A stretch of 44,109 bases of DNA from Opitutaceae bacterium (lineage in GTDB: Bacteria; Verrucomicrobiota; Verrucomicrobiia; Opitutales; Opitutaceae), in the NCBI GenBank assembly GCA_016794665.1, contig JAEUHB010000154.1, positions 1 through 44,109 on the forward strand, in the 5' to 3' direction. This document shows, in pieces, positions 8,188 through 17,269 of the stretch. Each line of letters opens with the position of its first letter. Within the stretch, counting starts at the first letter, position 1. The position numbers and the translations under genes were made by a program. The notes beneath the pieces are model-generated. The model did no database searches, was not told the DNA's origin, and saw only the letters and a list, made by a program, of their open reading frames with translations.

Positions 8188-8826
8188 ATGTCTCCCCGCG
8201 TCCCCTTCGCGCTCGCCGCGGCCATGCTGCTTGGCGCCTGCAGCAAACCTGAAATCACCACTTATCGCGCACCCAAGGATCCGGAGCCTGCGGCCAAGGC
8301 TGGGGCTCCGCATGCTCACGCCGGAGCGGCACCCGCCGCGGCCCCCGCGGCGCCGGCCACCGGCGGGACGATGGCGGCCACGCCTGTCGCCACCGCAAGC
8401 GGCCCGGGCCTCGCGTGGAGCGCACCGGCCTCATGGACGGTGAAACCCGCCTCCTCAATGCGTCGCGGCAGCTACACGATCAAGGGCGACGGCGGGGAGG
8501 CGGACATGTCGATCACTGCGTTCCCCGGCGACGTCGGCGGCGATCTCGCCAACGTGAACCGCTGGCGCGGCCAGATCGGCCTCGCGCCAATCGCCCCGGG
8601 CGAGCTCGCGGCGACGGTGCAGCGCCTCGAGCGCAACGGCCTGAAGATGGGGGCCGTTGATCTCGGCGGCGCCACCGGGCCGAACCCGCAGCGCACGCTC
8701 GCCGCGATCGTGCCGCATGGCGGGAGCTCGTGGTTCTTCAAGCTCACCGGGCCCGACGCGCTCGTCGCGAAGGAAAAGGCCGCGTTCATGGCATTTCTCG
8801 ACACGATCAAGCCCACCGCGCCATGA
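8188..8826 (+). CDS. lipoprotein of unknown function, first gene of cytochrome c assembly operon
   Basis: A 212-residue protein with a lipoprotein signal peptide: lipobox LLGAC with the lipidated Cys at residue 18. A flexible Ala/Pro linker follows (about 30-70, including [16 protein letters not shown]), then a C-terminal domain of about 130 residues (WSAPASWTV, MRRGSYTIKG, GGDLANVNRWRGQIGL, WFFKLTGP). This domain is recognisable as a recurring uncharacterised unit of planctomycete and verrucomicrobial lipoproteins, with a pattern like PsbP/Mog1 folds (weak inference). The stop overlaps the resB start by ATGA, so it is translated with the System II cytochrome c machinery and may serve it in the periplasm. 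Confidence 0.8.
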   Translation: MSPRVPFALAAAMLLGACSKPEITTYRAPKDPEPAAKAGAPHAHAGAAPAAAPAAPATGGTMAATPVATASGPGLAWSAPASWTVKPASSMRRGSYTIKGDGGEADMSITAFPGDVGGDLANVNRWRGQIGLAPIAPGELAATVQRLERNGLKMGAVDLGGATGPNPQRTLAAIVPHGGSSWFFKLTGPDALVAKEKAAFMAFLDTIKPTAP

Positions 8827-10019
8827 ACGGCCCCCTCCGCACCGCGCGCGATTTCCTCGTCTCGCTGAAACTGACGGTGGTGCTGCTCGCGCTGGGGTTG
8901 ATCCTGGTGTTCGCCGCCACACTCGATCAGGTGAACCTCGGCATCTGGGGCATTCAGGAAAAGTGGTTCCGCACCTTCGTTGTAGTGCAGCCCATGGGAG
9001 CGGGCGGCACGTCCGTCCCGATTTTCCCCGGCGGCTACGCCATCGGCGGCCTGCTGCTGCTCAACCTCATCGCGTCGCATTTTTACCGCTTTGCCTTCAC
9101 GTGGAGGAAAGCCGGCATCCAGTTCACGCACCTCGGCGTGATCCTGCTCCTCATTGGCGAACTGCTGAGCGGGCTATGGCAGGAGGACTACCGGATGCAG
9201 CTCCACGAGGGCGAGACCAAGAACTTCTCCGAGCACCACCTGAACAACGAGCTCGCCATCATCGACACGACCAACCCCGCGCACGACGAGGTCGTCGCCA
9301 TCCCCGAGGAAATCATCGCGCGCAAGGAGGCGATCCAGCACGCGAAGCTGCCATTCCGAATCGTCATCAAGGAGTATTTTCCCAACTCCGATCTCGCGAT
9401 GCGCGACGCCGGGTCCACGCGCCCGCCGCAGGCCACGATGGGCATCGGCATGAGCGTCGCCGCCACCTCCCAGCCCCTCACCTACAAGCAGAACGAGCGC
9501 AACATGCCCGCCGCGTCGGTCGAACTCGTCGGCACGTCGGGGTCGATCGGCACGTGGCTGGTCTCGACCAGCTTCAGCCCCCACAGCCGCGCACCGTTCC
9601 TGCAAGCACCGCAGGCCTTCACCCACGAAGGCCGCACCTACCGCATCGCGCTGCGGTGGACGCGCAGCTACAAGCCTTTCAGCTTCCAGCTCCTCAAGGT
9701 CACGCATGATGTCTACCCCGGCACCGACACGCCGAAGAACTTTTCCAGCCGCCTCCTGCTGAAGACACCGGACGGCCGGGAGGACCGCGAGGTCCTCATC
9801 TACATGAACAATCCTCTGCGCTACGGGGGCTACACGTTTTACCAGCACCAGATGGACAGCGCCCAAGGCATGACTGGACTGCAGGCCGTCAAGAACCCGA
9901 GCTGGCTGCTGCCCTACGTCGCCTGCACGATGATGACGTTCGGCCTGCTCTGGCAGTTCATGATTCACCTCGCTGGCTTCATCGAGAGACGCCGCGCTGC
10001 TGCGGCCGCCAACCCATGA
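8823..10019 (+). CDS. resB: cytochrome c biogenesis protein ResB (CcsB/Ccs1)
   Basis: A 398-residue membrane protein. A first transmembrane segment covers about 15-35 (LKLTVVLLALGLILVFAATL), with further segments near 70-85 and 100-118. A long extracytoplasmic domain follows (about 120-350, with LHEGETKNFSEHHLNNELAI and NNPLRYGGYTFYQHQMD), then a final helix near 365-385. The 'NNPLRYxGYTFYQ' block is characteristic of ResB. With CcsA it forms the System II synthetase that moves haem across the membrane and attaches it to apocytochrome c. The start ATG at 8823 overlaps the lipoprotein stop, and its own stop overlaps the ccsA start. Confidence 0.92.
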   Translation: MNGPLRTARDFLVSLKLTVVLLALGLILVFAATLDQVNLGIWGIQEKWFRTFVVVQPMGAGGTSVPIFPGGYAIGGLLLLNLIASHFYRFAFTWRKAGIQFTHLGVILLLIGELLSGLWQEDYRMQLHEGETKNFSEHHLNNELAIIDTTNPAHDEVVAIPEEIIARKEAIQHAKLPFRIVIKEYFPNSDLAMRDAGSTRPPQATMGIGMSVAATSQPLTYKQNERNMPAASVELVGTSGSIGTWLVSTSFSPHSRAPFLQAPQAFTHEGRTYRIALRWTRSYKPFSFQLLKVTHDVYPGTDTPKNFSSRLLLKTPDGREDREVLIYMNNPLRYGGYTFYQHQMDSAQGMTGLQAVKNPSWLLPYVACTMMTFGLLWQFMIHLAGFIERRRAAAAANP

Positions 10020-11905
10020 AAAAAATCGCTCCCCTCCTCGCCCTGCTCCTCGTCGCCCTTTACGTCGGCTCGACGCTCCGCGCGCCGAAGAACTCCGCGG
10101 AGTTCGACACCGTCGGCTTCGGCAAGCTGCCCGTCCTGCTCAACGGCCGCTTCAAGCCGATGGACACCGTCGCGCGCAGCTCGCTGCTGCAATTGCAGGG
10201 ACGGCAGACCGTCACACGCGCCGACGGCACCAAGCTCCAGCCCACGGAGTGGCTGCTCGACGTCTCGTTCCGGTCCGAGCGCGCGGACGCCTACCAGACC
10301 TTTGAGATCACCCACCCCGAGTTGCTCGCGCTGTTTGACCTCAAGATCGAGGACGGCGCGGGCAAGAAGCGATTTTCCTACAATCAGCTCTCGCCGAAGT
10401 TCGGCGAACTCGACCGGCAGGCCAAACTCGCGCGGGCCGTGGAGAGCGCGGCGCGCACCACCTTCCAGAGCGCCGTCGTCCAGCTCTACGGCAACCTGAT
10501 CCACTACCAGCGCCTGCGTCACGCTCTCACCGCGCCGGGGCGCGCCGATTTCCTCGGGGACTTGCTCCGGCTGCAGGAAAACGCGGAAAAGTGGCGGATC
10601 GCCGTCAAGGCCAAGCTCGACAAGCAGCCGCACGACGAGGCCGCCGCCAACGCCGCGATGGAGCTTGGCGAACGCTTCGCCGACATGGCCAACATCAGCG
10701 GCCCCTACCTCGTCGTGCCGCCCGCCCCGGGCGCCGACCCCACCGACTGGAAACCCGTCGGCGCCGCGCTTCTCGAGACCTTTCGCTCCGGCCGCGTCGA
10801 CTCCACCGCGCTCGCCTACGCCGGATTCGCCCGCACCTGGCGCAACGAGGAGCCGACGCGCTTCAATGAGTTGCTGCGTCTCTACCGCGCCGACTTGGAG
10901 AAGCGTTTTCCGGATCGCTTGGGCAAGAGCGACGCCGAGACGCGCTTCAACGCCGCGCAGCCCTTCTACACCTGCTCGATTCTCTACGGGCTCGCGTTCT
11001 TCCTCGCGCTTGCCTCGTGGCTGGCGTGGCCGGCCCCGCTCCAACGCGCGGCGTTCTGGATCACCGGGCTCGCGTGGCTGCTCGCCACCGGCGGCATCCT
11101 CACCCGCATGTGGCTCGAAGGCCGGCCACCGGTCACGAACCTCTACTCGTCGGCCCTCTTCGTCGGCTGGGGCGCCGTCCTCCTCTGCCTGATTCTCGAG
11201 AAGTTCTTCAGGAACGCCATCGCCAGCGTCGCCGCCGGCGCCATCGGCTGCTGCACGCTCATCATCGCGCACCATCTCTCGCTCAGCGGCGACACGCTGG
11301 AGATGATGCAGGCGGTGCTGGACACCAACTTCTGGCTCGCGACCCACGTCGTGATCGTGACGGCCGGCTACTCCGCGACATTTCTCGCGGGCTTCCTCGC
11401 CATCATCTACGTCGCGCGCGGCCTGCTCACGACCTCCCTCGACAAGGCCACGGCCGATTCACTCGGCCGCATGACCTACGGCATCCTCTGCTTCGCCACC
11501 CTTTTCAGCTTTGTCGGGACTGTGCTCGGCGGCATTTGGGCCGATCAGTCGTGGGGCCGTTTCTGGGGCTGGGACCCGAAGGAAAACGGCGCGCTCATGA
11601 TCGTAATCTGGAACGCGCTGATCCTGCACGCCCGCTGGGGCGGCATGGTGAAGACGCGCGGCATCATGGTGCTCGCCATCGCGGGCAACATCATCACCGC
11701 CTGGAGCTGGTTCGGCACCAATATGCTGGGTGTCGGCCTGCACAGCTACGGCTTCAAGGATGCGGCGGCCTTCTGGCTCATAACCTTCGTCGGGAGCCAG
11801 CTGCTCCTCATCCTCATCGGCCTAATCCCGCTCGAGAAATGGCGGAGCTTCCGCCGCAGCGCCGCGCCCACTCCCGCCGGCAAACCCGTCCTCGCCTCGC
11901 GCTAG
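10016..11905 (+). CDS. ccsA: cytochrome c biogenesis protein CcsA with N-terminal extracytoplasmic extension
   Basis: A 629-residue protein. Residues 1-20 form a membrane anchor. Residues about 30-320 are an extracytoplasmic extension that includes the GKLPVLLNGRFKPMDTVAR block, as in the central part of Bacteroidetes-type CcsBA fusions. The C-terminal half is a multi-helix CcsA/CcmC-like domain with the haem-handling WWD segment (WADQSWGRFWGWDPKE, about 507-522) and candidate ligand histidines in IAHHLSLSG, ATHVVIV and GLHSYGF. It pairs with ResB to form the System II haem delivery and ligation complex. The gene ends four bases from the convergent recN stop, with no terminator between them. 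Confidence 0.93.
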   Translation: MKKIAPLLALLLVALYVGSTLRAPKNSAEFDTVGFGKLPVLLNGRFKPMDTVARSSLLQLQGRQTVTRADGTKLQPTEWLLDVSFRSERADAYQTFEITHPELLALFDLKIEDGAGKKRFSYNQLSPKFGELDRQAKLARAVESAARTTFQSAVVQLYGNLIHYQRLRHALTAPGRADFLGDLLRLQENAEKWRIAVKAKLDKQPHDEAAANAAMELGERFADMANISGPYLVVPPAPGADPTDWKPVGAALLETFRSGRVDSTALAYAGFARTWRNEEPTRFNELLRLYRADLEKRFPDRLGKSDAETRFNAAQPFYTCSILYGLAFFLALASWLAWPAPLQRAAFWITGLAWLLATGGILTRMWLEGRPPVTNLYSSALFVGWGAVLLCLILEKFFRNAIASVAAGAIGCCTLIIAHHLSLSGDTLEMMQAVLDTNFWLATHVVIVTAGYSATFLAGFLAIIYVARGLLTTSLDKATADSLGRMTYGILCFATLFSFVGTVLGGIWADQSWGRFWGWDPKENGALMIVIWNALILHARWGGMVKTRGIMVLAIAGNIITAWSWFGTNMLGVGLHSYGFKDAAAFWLITFVGSQLLLILIGLIPLEKWRSFRRSAAPTPAGKPVLASR

Positions 11906-11909
11906 GCGA

Positions 11910-13574
11910 TCAGCCCTTCCCCAGCAGTTCCTCCGCGTGCGCCAGCGCGCTCTTCGCGCTGCGATCACCGAGCATGCGCGCAAGCTCGGCCACGCGTGCC
12001 TCCCGGCTTCCCTGGATGGGAGCGATGGTCACCACCGCCCGATCCTTCGACTGATCCTTCGTCACCACGAGGTGACACGCCGCCTGCGCGGCCACTTGTG
12101 GCAGGTGCGTCACGCAGAGCACCTGGTGCTCGCGCGCAATGCCCGCCATCTTCTCGCCGACCACACGCCCGATCTCACCGCCCACGTTGGCGTCGACTTC
12201 GTCGAAGACGAGGAGCGGCACCTCGTCGAGATCCGCGAGCACGGTCTTCAGGGCCAGCATCACGCGCGCCAGCTCGCCGCTCGAGGCGATGCGGCCGAGC
12301 GGCAACGGCGCCTCGCCCACGTTGGGCGAGAACAAGAACTCCGCGCCCGAGTCGCCCGCCGGCCCCAGTTCCGCGAGGGGCACCACGCGCACCTGAAAAT
12401 CCGCCCGCTTGAAACCGAGCTGGGCGATGCCCTTGGCCGCGACCTTGGCGAGTTCCTTCGCCGCCTTCTCGCGCCCAGCCCGCAGCACCTGAGCGAGCTT
12501 GCGCGTCCTTTTCTCCGCCTCGTTGATTTGCTTTTCCAGCCGCAGCAACGCGCCGTCGAGATCGCCCTGCACGTCGAGGCGCCGGCGCAGCTCCTCGCGC
12601 GCGGCGGCGACCGCGCGCACATCCCCGCCGTGGCGGCGCTTGAGTTCAAGCCAGGCGTTCATCTTCACGCCCAGCTCCTCCGCCTGCTCGGGATCAAACT
12701 GGAGTTGCTGGCTCAGCGCGGAGAACTCCGCCCCGAGATCGTTCAGCTCGACGGCGGCCGAAGCCAGGCGCTCCGCGAGCGGGCGGCTGGCGGCATCGAT
12801 GCCCTCGAGCTGGCGCGCCTGCCGCAGGAGCTCGGCTACGCGCCCCTGCAAACCGTCCTCCCCCGTCAGGCCCGCGGCGAGCGCCGAGCTGAGCTCGATT
12901 AGCTCCTGCGCGCGGCTCATGCGGGAAAAATCCCGCTCCAGCGCCTCGATGGCCTCGTCGGTAAGCGTGAGCGCATCGAGGCGCGCGAGCTGATTCTTGA
13001 GAAATTCAATCTGATCGGGCGCGAGCTTGGTCTCGGTCGCGATGCGCGCGCGCTCCGCGGTCAGATCACGCCAGACGCGGTAGGCCCCGGCATATTCCCC
13101 GCGGGCCGCGCCGGCGCGCCCGAAGAGATCGAGCAAGTCGAGCTGGCACTCCTCTTTCAACAGACGCCGTGGCTCGCTCGGCCCGTGAAAATCGATCCAG
13201 CGCTCGCCGAGGCGCTGGAGCGCGGCGAGCGTCGCCAGGCTGCCGTTGACGGTGATTTTCGGGGCCTTTTCGCGAGGCACGCTGCGCTTGAGGATAAGCA
13301 GGCCCTCCTCCGTAGGCGGCAGCTCGAGTTCGGCGAGCAGCGCGTCGATTCTCTTTGGGTCGGAAAAAAACACACTGGCCTCCACCTCGCACGCCAGTGC
13401 GCCCTGCCGTATAATCGTCTTATCCGCGCGCTCACCCGCGAGCAGGCTCAGCGCGCCGAGCAGGATGCTCTTGCCCGCTCCCGTCTCGCCGGTGACCGCC
13501 GTGAAGCCGGCGTCAAGGTCGAGCGAAACTTCCCCGAGCAGGGCCAGGTTGCGGACGCGAAGCGATTGCAGCAT
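11910..13574 (-). CDS. recN: DNA repair protein RecN
   Basis: A 554-residue SMC-like ATPase. The N-terminus has MLQSLRVRNLALLGEV and the Walker A motif GETGAGKS (about 29-36). The middle is a long Glu/Arg/Leu-rich coiled-coil region (about 155-365). The C-terminal half holds the ABC signature SSGELARVMLAL, Walker B LLVFDEVDANVGG and the switch histidine region VTHLPQVAA. RecN acts in recombinational repair of double-strand breaks. The start at 13574 is chosen over an ATG 33 bases upstream because the family begins at MLxxLxIxNxAL. Confidence 0.95.
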   Translation of the reverse strand: MLQSLRVRNLALLGEVSLDLDAGFTAVTGETGAGKSILLGALSLLAGERADKTIIRQGALACEVEASVFFSDPKRIDALLAELELPPTEEGLLILKRSVPREKAPKITVNGSLATLAALQRLGERWIDFHGPSEPRRLLKEECQLDLLDLFGRAGAARGEYAGAYRVWRDLTAERARIATETKLAPDQIEFLKNQLARLDALTLTDEAIEALERDFSRMSRAQELIELSSALAAGLTGEDGLQGRVAELLRQARQLEGIDAASRPLAERLASAAVELNDLGAEFSALSQQLQFDPEQAEELGVKMNAWLELKRRHGGDVRAVAAAREELRRRLDVQGDLDGALLRLEKQINEAEKRTRKLAQVLRAGREKAAKELAKVAAKGIAQLGFKRADFQVRVVPLAELGPAGDSGAEFLFSPNVGEAPLPLGRIASSGELARVMLALKTVLADLDEVPLLVFDEVDANVGGEIGRVVGEKMAGIAREHQVLCVTHLPQVAAQAACHLVVTKDQSKDRAVVTIAPIQGSREARVAELARMLGDRSAKSALAHAEELLGKG

Positions 13575-13619
13575 GGCCGCCATGCAGGCACGAAACGGCG
13601 CCGGCAATCAAGCGGGCGT

Positions 13620-14312
13620 TTACACGCCTGACGGGAAAAACAAGAACCGCGCGTAGCCATACGCGATGATCTCTCCGATTACGGAGCGCACGCCCTCGCT
13701 GTAGCGCCACCAACGGCTTGCATCGTAGTCGACGTGCGGCACCGCGATGATGCCGACTTCGACCCCCGGCCCAAGGGCCTTCTGAAACAGGAGCCGCGTG
13801 CGACGGGCATGCACGTCCTGCGTGAGCACATTGATGCGCGTGAGCTTAACGCCATTCGCCGCGCACCACTCCCGCAGCGCGACCGCCGAGACGTAGGTGC
13901 GATCGCGGGCGGTCTCGCGCGCGGGGGTCGATTGCACCTTGTCGGGCGGCAACCCCGCCTGTTTCAGCCGCGAGGCGCCAATGCCGGCCGAGGTGCTTTG
14001 GTCCGTCAGGTAGCTGCCGAGCCCCCGCACCGGTCCGCCGGTCGTAAACACCCGGTCGTAGCTGCCGCGACGATACTCCTCCACCGCTGCGCGCAAGCCG
14101 TGGATGTCGACCCATCCCTCAACCACGAGCACCTGCGTTGCCAAGCGATCCGTCACCGCGAGAAAGGGATAGGCGCCAAAAAGCACAAGCGCCGCTCCAC
14201 CCATGGCCATCCCGATCAGCACTAGCCAGCCGCGAAACGAGAGCCCCCAGCGCTCGCGCCGCGAGAGCAGCCCAAGGCACCTGCGTGTAACCGACTTGGA
14301 CGTGGAAGCCAT
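13620..14312 (-). CDS. YdcF/DUF218-type membrane protein (ElyC/SanA-like)
   Basis: A 230-residue protein with one N-terminal membrane segment (about 28-50, GWLVLIGMAMGGAALVLFGA). A DUF218 domain follows, showing LVVEGWVD (62-69), RVFTTGGPV (87-95), ARETARDRTY and LTQDVHARRTRLLF. Relatives (SanA, ElyC, YdcF) affect envelope integrity or peptidoglycan precursor metabolism, but their reaction is not settled. The start at 14312 (MASTSKSV) is inferred: earlier ATGs at 14357 would run into the tRNA terminator. The gene stands alone, between recN and tRNA-Val. Confidence 0.78.
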   Translation of the reverse strand: MASTSKSVTRRCLGLLSRRERWGLSFRGWLVLIGMAMGGAALVLFGAYPFLAVTDRLATQVLVVEGWVDIHGLRAAVEEYRRGSYDRVFTTGGPVRGLGSYLTDQSTSAGIGASRLKQAGLPPDKVQSTPARETARDRTYVSAVALREWCAANGVKLTRINVLTQDVHARRTRLLFQKALGPGVEVGIIAVPHVDYDASRWWRYSEGVRSVIGEIIAYGYARFLFFPSGV

Positions 14313-14359
14313 GCGGCAAGCGCACCGAGCCCAGGCTGCGGATGCAACCCTCCGCAAAC

Positions 14360-14384
14360 AAAAATCCCCTCGTTTTCAGAGGGG
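14360..14384 (-). terminator. terminator downstream of tRNA-Val
   Basis: On the minus strand there is a stem CCCCTC / GAGGGG with loop TGAAAAC, followed by ATTTTTG. It lies 10 bases after the CCA end of the tRNA and in front of the YdcF-like gene. Confidence 0.85.
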
Positions 14385-14393
14385 CTTTTCAAA

Positions 14394-14470
14394 TGGTGGA
14401 CCTTACTGGACTCGAACCAGTGACCTTTTCGATGTCAACGAAACGCTCTAACCAACTGAGCTAAAGGTCC
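14394..14470 (-). tRNA. tRNA-Val (anticodon GAC), CCA encoded
   Basis: Read on the minus strand, the cloverleaf is complete. The acceptor is GGACCTT / AAGGTCC, the D-stem is GCTC / GAGC, the anticodon stem is TTTCG / CGAAA around loop TTGACAT, and the T-arm is ACTGG-TTCGAGT-CCAGT. The discriminator is A, followed by a genomically encoded CCA. The loop centre gives anticodon GAC, which reads GTC and GTT valine codons. Confidence 0.96.
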
Positions 14471-14533
14471 CCAAATCTGAGGTCGGCGAGTAACGCGTCC
14501 CGCCCCCCTGCGCGCAAGGAAAAATCTTTCCGC

Positions 14534-15490
14534 CTACCTGTCGAAATACGCCCGCGCATCGTCACGGTCCCGCGCGATCTGGCCCTGCAGCGCATCGAGT
14601 CCCGGAAACTTCATTTCGGGCCGCAGAAACCGCAGCCACTCCACCTTCACGTGATCCCCTTCGCCGAGCGCGCACGGACCGAGCACATGCACTTCCAGCC
14701 GCGGCTCGGTCGCGGTTTCCACCGTCGGACGCACGCCGTAGTTGGCGACGGCCGGCAGCCAGCCGGACGTCGCCCCGGGCACCGTCGGAGCCGGTGCAAT
14801 CCGCACGACATACACGCCCAGCCGCGGCCGCAGGTCCGGCGCCCACGGCACATTGAGCGTGGGAAAACCGATCGTGCGGCCAAGCCGCTTGCCGGGAGCG
14901 ACGATCCCGTGGGCGAAATACGTGTAGCCGAGCAGCGAGTTGGACGCCGCCATGTCGCCCGCCTCCAGCCGCGCTCGGATTCGGGTGCTGCTGATCGGCT
15001 CGCCATCGAGGCTCACCCGCGGCGCGCTGAAGACCTGGACGCCCAGACGCTGGCCCGCAGCCACGAGCACCGCGACATCCCCGCGCCGACCGCGTCCGAA
15101 CCGAAAATTCGCGCCCACGTAAACCGCCGACACGTGCGGCAGCGCCCGCACCAACCAAGGGAGGAAGTCTTCCGCCTCGATGGCCGCCAGCCCGGGCCCG
15201 AACGGCTGGGTAATCACGACGTCGATTCCCAATCCAGCCAGCATGCGCGCCTTGGTGTCCGGCGGTTGGATGAGCCGGGTTGGCTGATCCGGCCGAAAGA
15301 GCGCGCTGGGATGCGGCCAAAACGTCAGCACGCCGCTCAACGCCCCGCCGGACCTCGCCGTCTGCACCGCCGCATCGATCACGGCCCGGTGCCCGCGGTG
15401 AATCCCGTCAAACATCCCGATCGCGAGGTGCAGCGGGCGCGGCGGCAGCGAGGCATTTTCCACGCCATTGATTTGGGCGGGCAGGTTCAT
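14534..15490 (-). CDS. ribF: bifunctional riboflavin kinase / FAD synthetase RibF
   Basis: A 318-residue enzyme of normal length. The N-terminal nucleotidyltransferase domain has IGMFDGIHRGHR (24-35), VGANFRFGRGRRGD (125-138) and the ISSTRIR block (166-172). The C-terminal riboflavin kinase domain has GRTIGFPTLNV (204-214) and NYGVRPTV (250-257). It converts riboflavin to FMN and then to FAD. It is the last gene of the nusA-to-ribF cluster, 29 bases after truB, an arrangement found in many bacteria. Confidence 0.95.
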   Translation of the reverse strand: MNLPAQINGVENASLPPRPLHLAIGMFDGIHRGHRAVIDAAVQTARSGGALSGVLTFWPHPSALFRPDQPTRLIQPPDTKARMLAGLGIDVVITQPFGPGLAAIEAEDFLPWLVRALPHVSAVYVGANFRFGRGRRGDVAVLVAAGQRLGVQVFSAPRVSLDGEPISSTRIRARLEAGDMAASNSLLGYTYFAHGIVAPGKRLGRTIGFPTLNVPWAPDLRPRLGVYVVRIAPAPTVPGATSGWLPAVANYGVRPTVETATEPRLEVHVLGPCALGEGDHVKVEWLRFLRPEMKFPGLDALQGQIARDRDDARAYFDR

Positions 15491-15519
15491 CGCAACATCG
15501 CGGCGCGCGCCGGCACCGC

Positions 15520-16245
15520 TCAGAGCGCGAGGCTCGGCACCGCGTCGCGCGGCGCGATCAGGCGCTTTTCGATCTCGGGCAACGTCATCGCCTGAATCTG
15601 ATCGAGCGTGAGCGCCCGCGAGACATGAAACTTGTCCGAGGCGGTGCGACGCAGCGCGGCGAGGTGCGCGCCGCAGCCGAGTTTCTGGCCGAGGTCGTGC
15701 GCCAGCGTGCGCACGTAGGTGCCCTTGGTGACCCGCATGCGGAAGTCGAAGCGCGGCACGCCGAACCGCGTGATTTCCCAGCTCATGACACGGATGAACC
15801 GCGGTTCGCGCTCAATCTCCTCGCCTTTGCGGGCGCTCTTGTAGAGCGGCACGCCGTCGATTTTCACGGCCGAATACATCGGAGGCATCTGGTATTGGTC
15901 GCCGTGGAATCCTTGAATCGCAGCCTTGAGCTCCGCCTCGGTCAGCGGCGGCACCGGGCGTGTCTCCATCGTCTCGCCCTCGGCGTCCTGCGTGTCCGTC
16001 ACTCTCCCGAGCTCGATGGTGCCCTCGTATTCCTTGTCCAGGCTGACGAGGTATTGCGAGACGCGCGTGGCCTTGCCGACGAGAATGATCAGGAGGCCGG
16101 TCGCCATCGGGTCGAGCGTGCCAGCGTGCCCGATACGCTTCATCTTCAGCTTGCCACGCAGCCGCGCGACGACGTCGTGGGACGTGTGGTCAGCCGGCTT
16201 GTCCACCAGGAGGACGCCCTCAAGTTCCTTCGGTTGCAGCAGCAT
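15520..16245 (-). CDS. truB: tRNA pseudouridine(55) synthase TruB
   Basis: A 241-residue protein. The catalytic motif [14 protein letters not shown] places the nucleophilic Asp at residue 45. Other family blocks are [17 protein letters not shown] (10-26), [29 protein letters not shown] and [14 protein letters not shown]. It makes pseudouridine 55 in the T-loop of tRNAs. It is short for the family: it ends soon after the catalytic domain, without a full PUA domain. It starts three bases after the nrnA stop, indicating co-translation. Confidence 0.95.
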   Translation of the reverse strand: MLLQPKELEGVLLVDKPADHTSHDVVARLRGKLKMKRIGHAGTLDPMATGLLIILVGKATRVSQYLVSLDKEYEGTIELGRVTDTQDAEGETMETRPVPPLTEAELKAAIQGFHGDQYQMPPMYSAVKIDGVPLYKSARKGEEIEREPRFIRVMSWEITRFGVPRFDFRMRVTKGTYVRTLAHDLGQKLGCGAHLAALRRTASDKFHVSRALTLDQIQAMTLPEIEKRLIAPRDAVPSLAL

Positions 16246-16248
16246 GAA

Positions 16249-17262
16249 TCAGGTGTGCCCCACGGCGTCCACGGCGGCAAAGCGCTCGGCAAACGCCGCC
16301 ACCAGCCGCGCCCGAAAATCGGGCCCGCCGCTTTTCAGGCTCAAGCCCGCGGCGCAGGCGTGGCCGCCGCCGTGGAATTTCGCCGCGATCAGATCGACGC
16401 GCAGCGCGGGATCCTGGCCCCGGAGGCTGGCCTTCACGGAGCCGTCGGCACGGTGCTCGATGAGCGCGCCAATCTGCACGCCGTCGATGCTGCGGGCGTA
16501 GTCAACGAGACCCTCGGTATCCTCGGCCGTCGCCCCGACCTGCTCAAAAATCCCCGGCGCGAGGGTGCCGACGCACGCGCGCCCGCCGCACTCGAGCTGG
16601 AGCGTGGACAGATAGTGCTGGAGCAGGCGCAGCTTGCCGAATGATTCGCGTTCGAAGAGTTCCTGCCCCGCCTGTGCCGGCCGCGCGCCGCGCGCGACGA
16701 GCTCGCCCGCGAGCGCGAAGCACCGCGCCGAAGCCGAACCAAAACGGAACTGGCCCGTGTCCGTCATGATGCCCGTGAACAGGGCCTGCGCCGCGACGGC
16801 GTCGATCGCGAGGCCGTTGTCGAGGAACATGCCGGCGAGCATCTCGCAAGTCGCCGCGGAGCCGCTGTCGATCAGGTTGACCGCGGCGTAGCCGGGATTC
16901 GAGACGTGGTGATCGATGACCGCCGCCGGCGCCGGAAAGCGGGCCTTGAGCCGCTCGCCCGCGCGCGCGTGGTCCGCGCAGTCGACAAAGATGGCCAGGC
17001 GATCGCCCTCCGGGCCGAGCACGTCGTCGGTGCGGAGGAACGTCATGCCCTTGGTGAGAAACACGAGGCGGCGCGGCACGGCGTCCGGATTCACGCAGGC
17101 GACGTCGAGGCCTTGCGCGGCCAGCACACGGGCGAGCGCGACCTGCGAGCCGATGCAGTCGCCGTCGGGCCGCGCATGGCCGATCACGGCGAGGCGACGG
17201 CCGGCGAGCGACGCAAGCAGGCGGGCGAAATCCGCCGAGAGCTGCGGGTAGAAGTTCCCCAT
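16249..17262 (-). CDS. nrnA: DHH-family phosphoesterase, NrnA-like oligoribonuclease / pAp phosphatase
   Basis: A 337-residue protein with the DHH family motifs: [11 protein letters not shown] (29-39), IFVDCAD (91-97), the signature IDHHVSN (116-122), and the C-terminal DHHA1 block [11 protein letters not shown]. NrnA-type enzymes degrade 2-5 nucleotide RNA fragments and dephosphorylate pAp. Its position between rbfA and truB is a common genomic context for nrnA. The start at 17262 gives the family N-terminus; a longer frame upstream overlaps rbfA. It begins seven bases after the rbfA stop. Confidence 0.9.
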   Translation of the reverse strand: MGNFYPQLSADFARLLASLAGRRLAVIGHARPDGDCIGSQVALARVLAAQGLDVACVNPDAVPRRLVFLTKGMTFLRTDDVLGPEGDRLAIFVDCADHARAGERLKARFPAPAAVIDHHVSNPGYAAVNLIDSGSAATCEMLAGMFLDNGLAIDAVAAQALFTGIMTDTGQFRFGSASARCFALAGELVARGARPAQAGQELFERESFGKLRLLQHYLSTLQLECGGRACVGTLAPGIFEQVGATAEDTEGLVDYARSIDGVQIGALIEHRADGSVKASLRGQDPALRVDLIAAKFHGGGHACAAGLSLKSGGPDFRARLVAAFAERFAAVDAVGHT

Positions 17263-17269
17263 GGCGGCG

